From Nematostella vectensis (Eukaryota; Cnidaria; Anthozoa; Actiniaria; Edwardsiidae), in the NCBI RefSeq assembly GCF_932526225.1, contig NC_064042.1, positions 10,058,540 to 10,122,539 on the forward strand: a stretch of 64,000 nt of DNA, given 5' to 3'. Positions within the stretch are counted from its first letter, which is position 1. Each line of letters opens with the position of its first letter. This document shows positions 35,324 to 47,800 of the stretch, piece by piece. The notes under the pieces are model-generated. The model saw only the letters and a list, made by a program, of their open reading frames with translations. It made no database searches and was not told where the DNA came from. The position numbers were made by a program, and so were the translations under genes.

Positions 35324-36457
35324 TCAAGTGGAAGTTGTATTGCTTGCTACCCAAATGCCCATATCCCTGAAGATGACCCAGTGATCCACATCATTCTCAA
35401 AGTCGAGCTTAACACACTTCACCGGAAATCCCAGTGTCTTTTCAAGTCCACTGATGTCTACAACAGGATCGCCAAGCTTCATTATTTCTTTACACCCCTT
35501 TTCATCACAGGTAGAATCTCGTTTCGCCTCTGGACATAACTTGACCGATAACTCATGAGCGTAGTCGCCAAAATACGGCGTTCCCGTTGCAAGCCGTACC
35601 CTTTTTAATCTAACACTTTTCTTTAGGGTAACTTTGATGTAATCTTTGCTCTTTGGTTTAACAGACCAGAAAAACCCAGGATCATTTGTATACATCATTT
35701 CAACTCCATTTTTAGGTGTTGCCGAACCGAGGGAGGTCGATAGTTCAGCCGGTGGTCGATCACTCTGTATTTTAGGACGATCGGCAAATAGCGCGGTTTT
35801 GCTTTGAACTATTTCTCCTCTGGAGATTCTTAGACTGCGATAGCCTTCTATAACATCATACGGTAACATATTTGGTCCAAATATTGAGGCAAATTCTGAC
35901 ATCTCTTTGACAGTTGGAGTAGACAAAAATAATCTTCCTGTGCTAATAAACTTAGGCTGTTGGCCGAAGGTGATGGCATGTTTCGTCCGATCCTGAATCA
36001 AAGTTTCCGATTCCTCCCAAATTGTTGGCAAAAATCTTTTCAAAGTTACAACCTCATCTGAAAGATTCATAACAAACTCCGATTGTCTGTGACAATATTC
36101 AAGTAAAAATATAAAATGTGTATTAAACGCACGCACGTCGGTTAGAAATTCGGGAGTTATACCGGTTCCAAAGTTTTTAAGGCCAAGGGATTTGGGTTTT
36201 GCCAAGACTTTAAGATATTCGGATGTCGGTGAAACCACCTGAAGTAATCCATTTTCGAGTTGAGAATTAAATTCGTTAGTCAAAAGCTCGATAATTTTCT
36301 GTTTGTTGGTTGTTTCGACTGATACTACAACTAGCAGGTTTTTCGTGTCTTCGGGTGTCACGTGACTAAAGAGCGACTTCAGTGTTCGTCGAAGTTCGTC
36401 TGTTCGGCCTTGCCACGACGGAATCCCGATGGTGAGGAACACTATGACGGAAAACAT
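35324..36457 (-). CDS. GlcNAc-transferase IV (MGAT4)-like protein, intronless
   Basis: A single 377-residue ORF from an ATG at 36457. The N-terminal part matches the MGAT4 catalytic fold: IGIPSWQGRTDELRRTL (family VIGIPTVKR...), LLQVVSPTSEYL (family LLEVISP) and a tract ending FVMNLSDEVV at residues 128-137, where family members have a YVQLEDDI motif. The C-terminal lectin-like domain is well kept: DRPPAELSTSL, PGFFWSVKPKSKDYIKV and FGDYAHELSVKL. Known MGAT4 enzymes are Golgi type II proteins that add beta-1,4 GlcNAc to N-glycan cores. Two things are odd. The acidic metal-binding motif is changed to SDE. The protein also starts directly at the first core strand, with no separate signal anchor. 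It may be a processed retrocopy-derived paralogue, a non-catalytic relative, or lack an upstream exon. Confidence 0.8.
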   Translation of the reverse strand: MFSVIVFLTIGIPSWQGRTDELRRTLKSLFSHVTPEDTKNLLVVVSVETTNKQKIIELLTNEFNSQLENGLLQVVSPTSEYLKVLAKPKSLGLKNFGTGITPEFLTDVRAFNTHFIFLLEYCHRQSEFVMNLSDEVVTLKRFLPTIWEESETLIQDRTKHAITFGQQPKFISTGRLFLSTPTVKEMSEFASIFGPNMLPYDVIEGYRSLRISRGEIVQSKTALFADRPKIQSDRPPAELSTSLGSATPKNGVEMMYTNDPGFFWSVKPKSKDYIKVTLKKSVRLKRVRLATGTPYFGDYAHELSVKLCPEAKRDSTCDEKGCKEIMKLGDPVVDISGLEKTLGFPVKCVKLDFENDVDHWVIFRDMGIWVASNTTST

Positions 36458-36934
36458 CGTGAATTTATTAAAAGAAGGTTAACAACAAGCTTCCTAACTC
36501 TACATAACAGTGGCGAGTATCCGGTGTCTTAACCAAACTACGGAGCAGGCTTATACAAAGATTTGGCAGGGGCTCATAAGTATGACCCCCTGGATTTGCT
36601 GATTTTCACGAAAAAAAACGTTGTTCATGACACGCAGTGACATCTTCTGTGCATCTGTGAGAGGATAGACGCAAAAGAAATTGAAATGTATTTGTTTTAT
36701 GCAACAATTAAAACGTCTTTTGTTAGTTTTATGCAACAATTAAAATGTTTTTTGTTTTGTTTTGTTTTTTACGTTTAAATGCAGTTTTGGGGAGCGCGCA
36801 AGCTCTAATATCACATGGGCCCTTACTTGGTTTGACTTTCTGTGGACTAGGGCTATGTGCTGTTATTCTAGTCTGAGTTTTGGGGATATCGATATCCAAG
36901 CAAAACATTTTTAACCGTACCTATAGATATCCCC

Positions 36935-37111
36935 TAAGGGGCCGACCATTTGACGTTTGAGAGGGGGAGTGGACGTTTTTGGGTGCGCAGTATATTGTTT
37001 TTAAAGCATTTGGCGTGCAAGAATTTTTTTACCGATGCCAATGCGTCAGGATATTTTTTTCTCAAAATCATACCCCCCCCCCTCCTAAAAAGTCAAATGG
37101 TCGAATCCTTA
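36935..37111. mobile_element. 177-bp MITE
   Basis: The ends are TAAGGGGCCGACCATTTGAC and the complement GTCAAATGGTCGAATCCTTA. The terminal TAA/TTA trinucleotides suggest a PIF/Harbinger-type target preference. The interior includes a poly-C tract and no ORF. Confidence 0.7.
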
Positions 37112-37818
37112 CGCTTTCTCGTTGATGGTTTTCCCGCGATAACTCCAGAGTCCATGTCAAGCGGTTGCAGTCGTGACATGCATTTTGCTGGTAAAACAGG
37201 TTTTGCAGGTTTTATCTCTGGGCATTTGGGGGCTGGTATGTCTCGTTTTACCGGATTTTCTGGACTGTCGGATTTCTTGCATTGCGTTCTGAACGGGTCC
37301 TTATCTAGAAAGAGATGAATTTAGATTAACTGTCATCAGGGCGTGCTAAATTGGTAATAAGGCTAAGAAAGGCGGCCACAGCTCGATGAGTCATAATCCA
37401 TTAGATTTCGTGCTATTTAACAGGTTATCCGCTCTAAAATATCAGTCACATCCTCAAAGAAACTTCCAATAGACACACCACTTTTTTACAATTTCCAATA
37501 GATACACTGCTTTTACAATTTTGAAAAAAAATTATATCGTGTTTTCCGTTAAAAATCATCGGAGATTGTTACGTGTGATTTCTTGAAAACACTTAGAACA
37601 TTAGATTTCGCATCAGGGGGGCCACCCTTCCCCCTTTTGAACCACAAAAACCGAAGTTCTCTCATTATGTAGAATAGTGATTGAAGTTGTAAAAGCAAAA
37701 TCGGCATCATTTTAAACATTAAAGAGGGCCAACAACGCCTCCATTTTATGCTCCCGCTCAACGCCGAGTGATTCAAAGAATCCATTTCCATCGGCTAATT
37801 CAACATGCCCATGGATGC

Positions 37819-37894
37819 CGAGGATCCAGCGTATTTTGCGGGCGCTCCTAAGGTGTGATCTTTGGGAGCGCCCGCAAAGTGTGCTGGGTCCTCG
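37819..37894. repeat. 30-bp-arm hairpin
   Basis: gaggatccagcg...gcgggcgctcc pairs with gggagcgcccgc...gctgggtcctc around a 15-bp loop. It could form a strong cruciform. No target duplication was seen. Confidence 0.7.
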
Positions 37895-38119
37895 AGCGTG
37901 CTAATTCAAGCGAATAGCCAAGATATTTTCGATCAAATATGGTCAACAAGGGACTTGCGATAAGAAATCACGTGACCTTCTGGGTGGCAAATTCAAAACA
38001 AAATTATCACAGGAATGACTGCGCCCGTCAAACCAGAGAACGACTAAAAAAAAAATTTTTTAACCTAAAGCCTTTCTGAAAAAAAAAAAAAGAATTCTGT
38101 TTTTTTTTTCCGTAATGCT

Positions 38120-38313
38120 TAGTGCACACTAGTTACATACCGACATGGGCGCGCGCACTCTTATCTTCGACATAACAACATGGACATAACGATATGAGAA
38201 AAAAACATGTTTTTTCTTTTATGTCCTTATGTCCATGTCGTTATGTCGGGCTAAACATAGTGCGCGCGCCCATGTCGTTATGTTGTTATGTTGCTAGTGT
38301 GCACTAGACATAA
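38120..38313. mobile_element. ~193-bp palindromic MITE with TA ends
   Basis: The ends are TAGTGCACACTAG and its complement. The arms extend inward over acatgggcgcgcgcact and tcgacataacaacatggacat. A TA duplication at each end would suit a Tc1/mariner-type insertion. Confidence 0.75.
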
Positions 38314-41300
38314 GCGCTGAATAAGTTGCTTTTTGTTGCTGTTATTTTGCCGCTAAAAGGCTGAGCGCGCGCAAACAGTCAAAGTTTCCTAAACCGTTGA
38401 ATTTGCAACTATAAACAATAACAAGGGGGTGACAATGATAGAAACTTGGAGTTGGCAGAAATCCAAAGCAAGATTACACAAAACACACCCCCGTGCATCT
38501 AAGAAGACGAGAATGCAAGGAACAAAATTGTGGTTTTATTGTGGTCGCTTGGGAGATCATAATATATTCTGTCAAAAAATAATTGAGGAAATTTGTTTTA
38601 TTAAAATTTCTCATTAGATAATTTGATGAGTTTTTTTGTAGAAATTGATAGTCTCGCTAGATATAACAATAATGATTATATGCGAGCATACGAAAGGAAT
38701 AAAATAAAATAATTAGGTCTTTCATTAAACAACGTCCTCAGACGCCCGTAAAATGTAGGCCCTCCAAAACGTCAAAAATGCAAACTAAACATCACCAGAC
38801 CCGGATACTCATGGATTCATCCAAGGCAAAGACGACCTTCAAAAGCCCATTCAAGCAATGTAATAGAATTGACTCCATTGCAAAATATTTCTTACCAATT
38901 CGTAAACAAATGATTAAACTCAGAAACATTTCATACCAAATTCCGAAACTCACGAAATTCCGAACTACAAATAGAGACAAGGAAACACAGATCAAGTTCC
39001 AAATAGATCCGTCAGGTCCTATTTTACAGCCATCAGCCACAATAATCAATGCTAAAACCTCCATTAGAAGCGAGTCGCCATCTCCATGTTAAGGCTACAT
39101 TGCATGCCTGCACTGCATAACGGGAGTCTTGGAAACACCTTCACAGAGCAGCTTGCAAACTCCTCCCCCATAATCATAACAGTCTCTTCGCCCCAAACCA
39201 AACAAAACATTTTCAGGTCCAAGGAACCCAGAATAAGCCAGAAAACAATTTTTGAATAAGGTTGGGTAGCAAAGATGTTCCACATTGGAGAGTATGAGTC
39301 AATTCACTAGAAAATTCCTTTTCTCACTCGGTGAAACCCAAACAAAGAACTATCACATCGAATCGACCTCAGCGTGCAAACATCCATAAGCACAGCATCA
39401 ATTATGCCTAAATAGACTTCATGATGTCCTAAGGCACTCTCAAAATGTGAAAAAGCTTTAATTTTAAAGGCGACTTACTACAGTAAGTCGCCTTTATAAG
39501 TACTCGCCCCTACCAAGGGGGGTGCAGGGGGTGCGGTTCTCAATAGACGTGCTATTTGTAGACAAAACTAATATATAGATTTAGGCACTGCCTAAAAGCG
39601 GAGCCAGCATGACTTTTTTTCAGCATAAACTTGTGTAGAACCCCCCTTCCCTGCACTTTCATTATGCATCATGTTCCACCACCCACAAAAACAGCAACAT
39701 ATGTAAAACATATAAAGATTGCATGTTCTATAAATACTGCAATTATTATTTAAAGGTGTCCTCCCACTCCTCCTAGGGAATACCTAGAACAAATATGTTT
39801 TTTGTTCTAGGTAAAAAAAGTATTTATTGACATTACTAAACTATACTTGATAGACAAGTGATACAGCAAAATTAGCAAAATAAATTTATGCTTTGATTAA
39901 CAGGGAAGGCTTTCAGGTGTGAAGGGAGGTCATATTTATTTTAAAATGAGGATCAATTAAAGTTCCTTACAAAAAACTGGGTGCTATTTTATTCTCTTCA
40001 AAATTAAAAACAATAAACAAATACATATCAAATTCCTATACATTAATACGTATATCAGCAAATCACACTATCATAGTGGATTTGAGGCAAAAGTACTCAT
40101 TCCCTGCCTGTACTGTCCCAATTCCTTTTACTTCTTTAAATTACTTTACTTAACTTACAAAGATAGGGCTTTATCATCTTCTTTCTCTTGTGTAAGTTTG
40201 AAAGTAAGCAATTCAAATATTGGAAGAATAACTTTATTAACCTTCTCTCTTGTGCTTTAGAATGTTACTTTGCTAAGGGTGGATTAAAAGCACTCCAACA
40301 TATTTGAAAAAATTCTGAGTACATTATTTTATTATACAGTTAAGAAACACATATAAGAACCTAGAATAAACCTGTTAACCTAAAATTATCAAATTAGAAT
40401 CCTTTTGTAAGCATCTATTTAGCCTATAATTTGAAATAGGAAAATTGATTTCTAAATAGTTTTAAATATGATCTTAAGGGATCATATAGGAGACCTGTTT
40501 TTGTTTTTTAAGATTAGCTTACTACCTCAGTGAGTCATTGTAATAGCAAGAGACTATGTATGAACCTAAATAGCCTGAATGTCACTAACCACACATTATA
40601 CAAGAACCTGTCAGGCTAACTTGGAAAAAAAACTCTGGTTCATTTTTTTAGAACAATTTTTCCATTAAAATATTATCTTACTTTTTGTTACTTTATATGT
40701 GTTTATGTTTGGTGACCTACATTAAATACCAATGTATTATATGTACATTTTGCCCTGGGTCATGCCTTTCAGCCAGCAGCTTGTGTCTCAGCTTGATTTC
40801 AGAATCTCCGGCTGAGATTAACCTAAAGAAGTTTGTAGAAAAGCATTTAAGAAAAAAAAACTGGTAATTTCCTTACGATACAAATATTATACCACAAAAA
40901 CCTATTCATAAAACCTAAAACTAAAAATAGGATACAAATATTATACCACAAAAACCTAATTCATAAAACCTAAAACTAAAAATAGTCCCAACAACAAAAA
41001 GTTTTTCTAAGGTTTGTAAGAAAACATTGAGGTACCCAGGGTTATTGAAAATATTGTAGGTGGTATAAAAACAAGGCATATTTTTTAGGTAATAACAGAT
41101 CCTCAAGGCCCTAATATAAGATAAACATGAGAAAAAAGGATTTCGAATTTATAGAAAATTGTAAGGGCTGTGCCCTATGTTCCGCATGATAATTTTTAAA
41201 TCTAGTCATTTTTTTTTCATAATTTCATATAGATTATAATCAATTTACATGTATTTATATATATATATATATTTATGTAGCTCTATCAGTAAGAATCTAC

Positions 41301-41360
41301 AATTTTAAATTTTTAATAATCAGTATAATTTTTATAATTTTATCTTTTTTTGTGTGTCCC
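38314..41360. other. AT-rich stretch without a supported gene
   Basis: A 104-aa plus-strand ORF at 38778-39092 lacks recognisable motifs. A fragment of family R2 lies at 39541-39568. A tract at about 40876-40985 contains a near-exact 50-bp tandem duplication (gatacaaatattataccac). A short gcgacttactacagtaagtcgc palindrome lies at 39470-39491. Confidence 0.4.
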
Positions 41361-41436
41361 CCAATTAGTAGGGGTTTTATCCCCGGCTAGAGGTTGTTTA
41401 TGACACTTTAATAAAGTTTCTATCTATCTATCTAAT
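41360..41436 (+). mobile_element. Possible LINE 3' end with TATC tail
   Basis: ccccggctagaggttgtttatgacactttaataaagtttc is followed by (tatc)n. This is the layout of a LINE 3' UTR ending in a microsatellite tail. No coding part was recognised upstream. Confidence 0.4.
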
Positions 41437-41706
41437 ATGTATGTGTACTTTTTTTTAAAAACCAAATCAGAATTCCAGAATAGTGGATTTAAATTTCAAG
41501 TGTTTATCAGATATATGTTGCTTTTCACATAATACTAATACTTAGGGTTTTAGGAGACCAGCTCTCAATTTCTTTAAGGTTTTAGGAAACCAGTTCTCTA
41601 TTTCTTTCTCCAAAGAAAGCTGGAGTTTACCCAAGTAATTCATTTAAGCCTTGCTCATCTTTGTGAGAATTTGAGTTTAAAATCACTTTTGGTATATTTC
41701 TAGTAT

Positions 41707-41850
41707 ATCGTAGCTGTCAACCCAACTTGGAGCAGAAATCTTGTGAAATCGGATGAAATACAGCAAATATGTGAAAAAAAAAACAAGAGAGCCAATGCGG
41801 ATGAATACAGAGAATGTATGAACATTCTCAGAAAAAATTAGGTTTATGAT
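41707..41850. repeat. Interspersed repeat family R3, copy 1
   Basis: gtcaacccaacttgg, tcggatgaaata, atatgtgaaaaa, gagccaatgcg and gaatacagagaatg recur in the reverse orientation and same order at 48600-48710. Confidence 0.7.
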
Positions 41851-42599
41851 GAGGTCAAAAATCTTGTGGCAGAGTTGACTACTCTGGTAACTTCAATTCA
41901 ATTCATTCATGAATAGTAGTTATAATTTTCCTATGATAGATTGTGAATGGCAGATTTAGAGATCGCATTTGGTAAATACAGCCTAAAATATTTATTCCCT
42001 GAGGGAAGTACTTAAAGTAAATTAAATTCAACAATGAAAAAGGTGTTCGAAGTTTGAAAACAAAACAACTCCGAAAGATCGTTCCGCTAAGTACTTTAAT
42101 ACAATACGCTAACTTACCTACGTCTGCCAGTGCAAGGACAAATACATAGGAGCACTTGTCGGAGAAGGTGTTAATTAATTTGTTTTTTTTTTTCTTTCTT
42201 TATCTTGTGGCTTACTCTGACATTTCAGCTGACCTTGACTCGAGCACAAGACTTGACTCTTCAAAACTTTCAAGCATGCTTTTACACAGTCTTTTGCACA
42301 TAATTAGACAAGTTCATATCCGTGCTTAGCATTCACACGAATTTTTTTTTTCAAGCACTTCTTTTTCGACAATTCTTGGCTTTTCTGCAGTCAGTTTTCG
42401 TGTGTTTTTGAGAGGGGCAGAAATACTCATCCGCCATGTTGTTTTGCGCGCTCTGGAGGCCTGTGCCGAGGCAGATCGCGGCTGGATGGATGGATGGATG
42501 GATGGCAGCTTGTGTTAATGACGTTATTGACCACAAAAACTGAGTCGCCTAGTTATAGACTATTTCTATACCTATGGGGCTCCGCGCGCGGCCTATGGC

Positions 42600-42835
42600 C
42601 GCGCTGGCTCCGCTATAAAGCAGTCTGGTATGTAGCCAAACCTGACAATAAACATCCCATGGAGATACTACAAAGGCATAACAAATCATATTTTGTTTTT
42701 CGGGGGTGTGATTTTTATGAGAAAATTCCCCCCCCCCCCCCCCCCCCCCCGGAAAAATTAGGTCCATTTTCTTTTTCGGATTTCGCACACCCCCTCCCCC
42801 CCCAAGAAAAATCCTGGGTACGGGCCTGTATAAAT
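42600..42835. repeat. Interspersed repeat family R2, copy 2
   Basis: It shares ggtatgtagccaaa, gacaataaacatcc, tttttcgggggtg, two poly-C tracts and ggaaaaattaggtcca with 12760-12972. It ends near aatcctgggtacgggcc. Confidence 0.7.
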
Positions 42836-42839
42836 GTAC

Positions 42840-43819
42840 TACATTACCCAGGAAGGGTGAAAGTTTATAGGCTGAAATATTTCAAGGTAGGGAGTGGTCT
42901 CTCCAAGATATGACGTCACCCTATCAAAGTTTCAATGAAATAAATACATGGAGCTTGAAGATACTATTGTTTTCCAATTGCGAGGAGTTTTTGAACAATT
43001 TTCACATGAGCGTTTTATGAGAAAATGAAGGATATTGATTTTTGTTGTTTAATATATACAATATTAACCCATATTTATTTAGACCAACACAACTTCGTCC
43101 AGGGAGGTAAATTCGACAACCGACTTGTCTAGTATTTTGCTTGATACCTATATTCTAAGAATTGATGCCAAAACCGATTGAAAAATTTTTAGATCGCGAG
43201 ATTTCTTTCTGAGAACGTTGATAATGCCTCGCCATCTTAGAGAGCTACCACTTCATTCGGCGCTGCAACAGAAAAAATGCGTCTAATTTCCAATTCCCAC
43301 GTACAATTTTTTTCTAGATCGCTGACCGAATGCTTTGATGATTAATTAGCACGCTGTGTAAATTGAGGGGTCATTGAAAACCTCCTTGTTCATATCTAGT
43401 TGCCGTCGCTAATTGAAAAGACACCACAGAGCATTGTTGGAAACTTCAAGGCATACCGTCTTGGGTGACTGGTAGTGTTGGACTTCAAATAGGGGGAGGT
43501 TTCTTTTTTCTGTCTGTTTTTCTTACAATTTTGCTCAAAAGTACCCAGGAGTGAAAGGTTTAAATAATAAATTATTCATTGGTAGAGAAATTATGAACAC
43601 TGAGACACACATCATACACATTTAGTTGCATCATCCTCAAGTTATTCAGGTTTTTTTTTTAATTCGCTGCTATCTGCGGGGAAAAAACGGTTTCTAAAGT
43701 GTGCGGTTGGACACAAACAAAAGTTCGCGCTCCCTTTTAAATTTCATACGGAGATCGTAAACTTCTAGCTTAATTTTTTCGTAAAAAATTGATTAATACG
43801 TGGAAGACATTGTACTTAC
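42840..43819. other. No feature recognised
   Basis: Non-coding sequence downstream (on the minus strand) of the orphan exon at 43820-43895. I did not find a phase-1 continuation. Confidence 0.4.
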
Positions 43820-43895
43820 CGTTGAAGAACATTACCCAAAGGTTTGCCAAAGCAAGGCCTAGAACTATCAGAAGAAGAGCGCTATCTCCCTTCAT
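43820..43895 (-). CDS. Orphan first exon encoding a hydrophobic N-terminus
   Basis: ATG at 43895 begins MKGDSALLLIVLGLALANLW, followed by VMFFN and a phase-1 donor (AACG|GTAAGT). The hydrophobic run would serve as a signal peptide or signal anchor. The presence of ATG, leader and a strong donor suggests a real first exon of a minus-strand secreted or Golgi-type protein. No downstream exon was found with confidence, so the product is unknown. Confidence 0.4.
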
Positions 43896-44587
43896 CTTTA
43901 CGCGCTGAGATTTACGTAAACAGGCTACAGATTTGCATGAGGTGACACAAAACATACTCTGAGACATTTTTGTCAAGCTTTTTGCGTTGCCTACGCGCTT
44001 ATTGTTATTAGAAGCTCCTTTTTGTTTTTAAATGATGTGATTTCTCATAAGTTTGAACAGACAATTGACGTAGAACATAAATTGATCTCAACTCGTGTAA
44101 CAGTCTTTACTTCGCAACTCGTGCCGTAGTCAAGTTTTCGGTTGTCAAGTTTAGCAGGATTTGTTTTCTTTGGCAATTGTGATGTTTTGATTTCAATTAA
44201 AACCCGAACAAAAACAGAAATCGAGAACCTCAGAATACAAGATAGGAAAGCTCTCTAATAATCTTATAAACAATAGCCAGGTGTGTATTTCAGGGTGCTA
44301 TGTCAATGAAATTTACATGAAAATAAGGACGTATGATCCAAAAATAGACTCAGCCTCAGCTAAAAATTAGACGTTCTCATAAAAAAGGGTGTAAAAGACA
44401 CCGAAAAACTATAAAAAACAAGTTTACCCATAAAAAATTAAAATGATGGGTAACATTTTTTAAGCTACGGCAACACCGTTCCTTTTTCTTCTTCTCTGGG
44501 ACATCCTTAAATCACCAGACAATAATATATGCACATCTTGGCGTTTATTTTGTTTTTATATACCATTTTTAATACAACTATTCATAT

Positions 44588-44593
44588 TTTATT
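44588..44593 (-). terminator. Candidate polyadenylation signal for EFHC2
   Basis: tttatt on the plus strand reads AATAAA on the minus strand, about 215 bp after the EFHC2 stop codon. Confidence 0.45.
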
Positions 44594-44807
44594 TACAAGT
44601 TTGTATAAAAAGCTTGAAGATTCTCCGTCCCGCAACTAAAGGATAGAGTCGATGTCTTAGAAAATAAAGTATTTTACTTCCTTCCATAAAAATTTAAGCA
44701 ACAGTTAAGCTTTATCTATCGATATTTATAGCAGAAAAGGTAAAAAGTGGACGAATTATGTAAGAATTTCCAGAATTGGTACAAGAATAACTATAATAAA
44801 CTGAAGT

Positions 44808-47800
44808 TTACTCTGTCTGGAGAAGATGTTGTAGAAGAGACTTGTAGTTGATCAATTTGACGCGGTCCTTGGGTCCAACGCGCTCCTGAGAAAGAGAAAA
44901 AAACATGGCTAAATACAAGAAATAATAAAAGTAAAATACCGAAATAGAAAAGAGGCGACCATTAACTGTGCAGTGTGCAGTATTCACGGTATAGTTGAAC
45001 ATAAATTGTAGTAGCAAGAATACGAGCTCTCGCTTCTCGAAACGGAAGTAATACCCCGCTCCTCCCCCACCACCAAAAAAAGAATTAATAACTAAAATAT
45101 ATCAAACAAATAATAAGAAATAGATAAATGAAAATCACGACTTAAAAACTTACCGAAGGCCTTGCTTCAGGAGCTTGAACAGGGACGAACTTCTGTACAC
45201 TCACTATAACAGGTAACGTGATATAAGAAACATGGGACATTGTAAATTGACGAAATCGATGGGACCGTTTTCGCAATCGTAAAAAAAAAATCTCCTTGCA
45301 ACAAATAATGCGCTTGGTGTTTGACTTACCAGGCGAGTCTCTCCAGTTCAAAAGGCGTAGGAATTGTTCATAGTTGACCAAGCCCTCGGCATTGCGCTCA
45401 GCACGGGCGAGGATCTCGTCGAGCAGTTCTGACTTTGCCGGAATGTTGAATCGACGACACAGGTTGTGTATATCCTTGGCTTCCAAGAAACCAGTTCTAA
45501 GAAACGCAGATGAAAAATGTTAGAATGAATGAGTACACTTCTTAGCTTTATGTTTTCCCTACTCTATGATATTTATGATTCACTGCTCAAGTATTAGACC
45601 TCAATAGCCATCATTCAAACTATTGGAAATCCTCTTTATATCAAACATCCATATCAATTACCCATGCATTTCCTAGTATTGATACGCCTCCTTATTAGTG
45701 ATGAAGTCTTAGCCATTGAATCTACTGATAGTGATCATTCAAACCACTGCCAAGTACAAGTACACGCCTTCCTTCATAGTGATGGAGTCTTAGGCATTGT
45801 ATCTACTGATAGCAATCATCCTAACCACTGCCAATCCTCTTCAGCTTTACCCTCCTGTGCAGAGCTTTGTGTGTTGCTCGTCTCTTAGCTCTGCTTGGCA
45901 AAGGAAACTAGCGGACACATAAAGCTCCACGATAGAAAGTATTTCTGCTCAAGTCACACAATCTATCCCTTACCCATGCATATCCTCGTATTGACACGCC
46001 TCCTTCATAGCGATGAAGTCTTCAAAGTTAGCCTTTCTCAGCTGTTCCTGGACGGCAGCTATAACCATCTGCAGGTCATCATCCACGGCCTTGGCATCAG
46101 CGAAATAACGCGACACTGTAAGCATCTCGTGCTCAGATAGAAACTGACCAAACCTGTGAAGTACAGTCCTGGGGAGAGGATGGCAACGATTTGCATACTG
46201 TATATTTCGTTTGTTGTATAGGGTGCAAATTGCACCTGATTGCTATTTGACAGCTGGCAAGGTTAAGAAGTTCGAAGGAAATTATCAGATCATTTTTATT
46301 GCATCATTTCAGCAATTCTTTCAAGAAATGGCAGTGTCGCTTGCATATTTTATCACAGCATGCACATTTCCAGTGCATATCTTCTTTTTTCCATCCATCG
46401 GGGGGAAATTTTAGAAGAAAATTTTGAAAGCTAGCCTTATTAATAAGGTAGTAATATTCATGTCTTTGGATTTAATGAACAGGATTGCAATGATGATAAT
46501 AATAATAATAAGGATAATGATAATGATAATGGTAATGATAATAAACACCAGTTCTCACCAAAAAGCACTGAAAGAAACTTTTCCAGAGTTGTCAGCATCA
46601 TTTTCAGCGAAGATAGCTTTGAGTTCCTCATACTTCTCATCTGCAATGTTCTTGAGCTTGGGCAAAATGTAGTTGACATTGGCTTGAGGAAACTCATTAC
46701 TATGTTTCTCCATGTACTCAACTGCATATTCGTCAGCGTCGATAAGAATAAACTCATGTTTGAAGAACTGGACAGTCGCTCCAATGAACAGATCCTAGGG
46801 AAAGATATGAGTTTGTTTTTAGTAACAATATCATCAAGTCTTTAAACTCTTTAAATTCTATGCACTCAACATAACACTAAATAATCAGAGCCATAGCAGG
46901 CCACGTAAGATTAGGTGGGGGGAAGGGCACAATACAGGGACATTAGGGAAATTTAGGGGGGAACAGTCACGCCCCTACTTGTCATTTCCAAATAATTTTT
47001 GAAAATATTAGGGGGGGCACATGCCCTCAGTGCCCAACTTCCTGCTACGGCCCTGATAATGTGGGTGAGAAAAAATAGTTTTCAATCATGCCCTCAGTGC
47101 CCAACTTCCAGCTACGGCCCTGATAATGTGGGTGAGAAAAAATAGTTTTCAATCATGGATGGCTTTGATGGATACTATTGTATGCTAACTGTGACTACAA
47201 GTTTCAGTATCTTATTCAGTATTTTGAATGGTTCGGGATTATTTTTTTTCCAATAGTAAATAATTAAACAAATGAGTAGACCTATAGGCAACATATGTCA
47301 AAAGCCACACACTGTCCATAGAGTTTTTTTTTAACTCAACTAACCTGAGCAACATAGGAGGACATCGCATTTGGCTTTTTGATGCTCCCTCTTTCCAGGA
47401 ACTTGCCTCCAAGGATGCCTGAGTTCCTCTGTGGTGGCTCAAACACCAGGATGGTGTCATCAGAGAGGAAGTAAGAGATGATGAATCGTCTGTCCATGTC
47501 AATTGGACGTGTGGTGTTGAGACAACCAACAAAACGGAGAACATTGCTCTCAAGGCCATGCCTAAAGAAATATGGTTTGTAAACAGTTAACAAAACTCCA
47601 AAAAGGGTCTGAAAATGATATATTGACATATCATATGGCACTGGAATAGAATCTGAGTTCTAGATTATAATAGATTATTTTTTTATCTGTGAAAACTGTT
47701 GCTACCCAGGGTAGTTTAGGGTTATACAGTAGTTGATACTAACTGCTTTTTCCTGCATACCCCTTCTCTGTTTTTTTCTATAACATTGCTAGCATTATTA

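Noticed and set aside
38778-39092. 104-aa plus-strand ORF
   Set aside because: No recognisable motif, and the minus strand is equally open; treated as chance.
42118-42170. Small exon on either strand (plus CKDKYIGALVGEG, minus DKCSYVFVLALADV with GTAAGT donor)
   Set aside because: Both readings look protein-like, but neither has a convincing partner exon or, on the minus strand, an acceptor.
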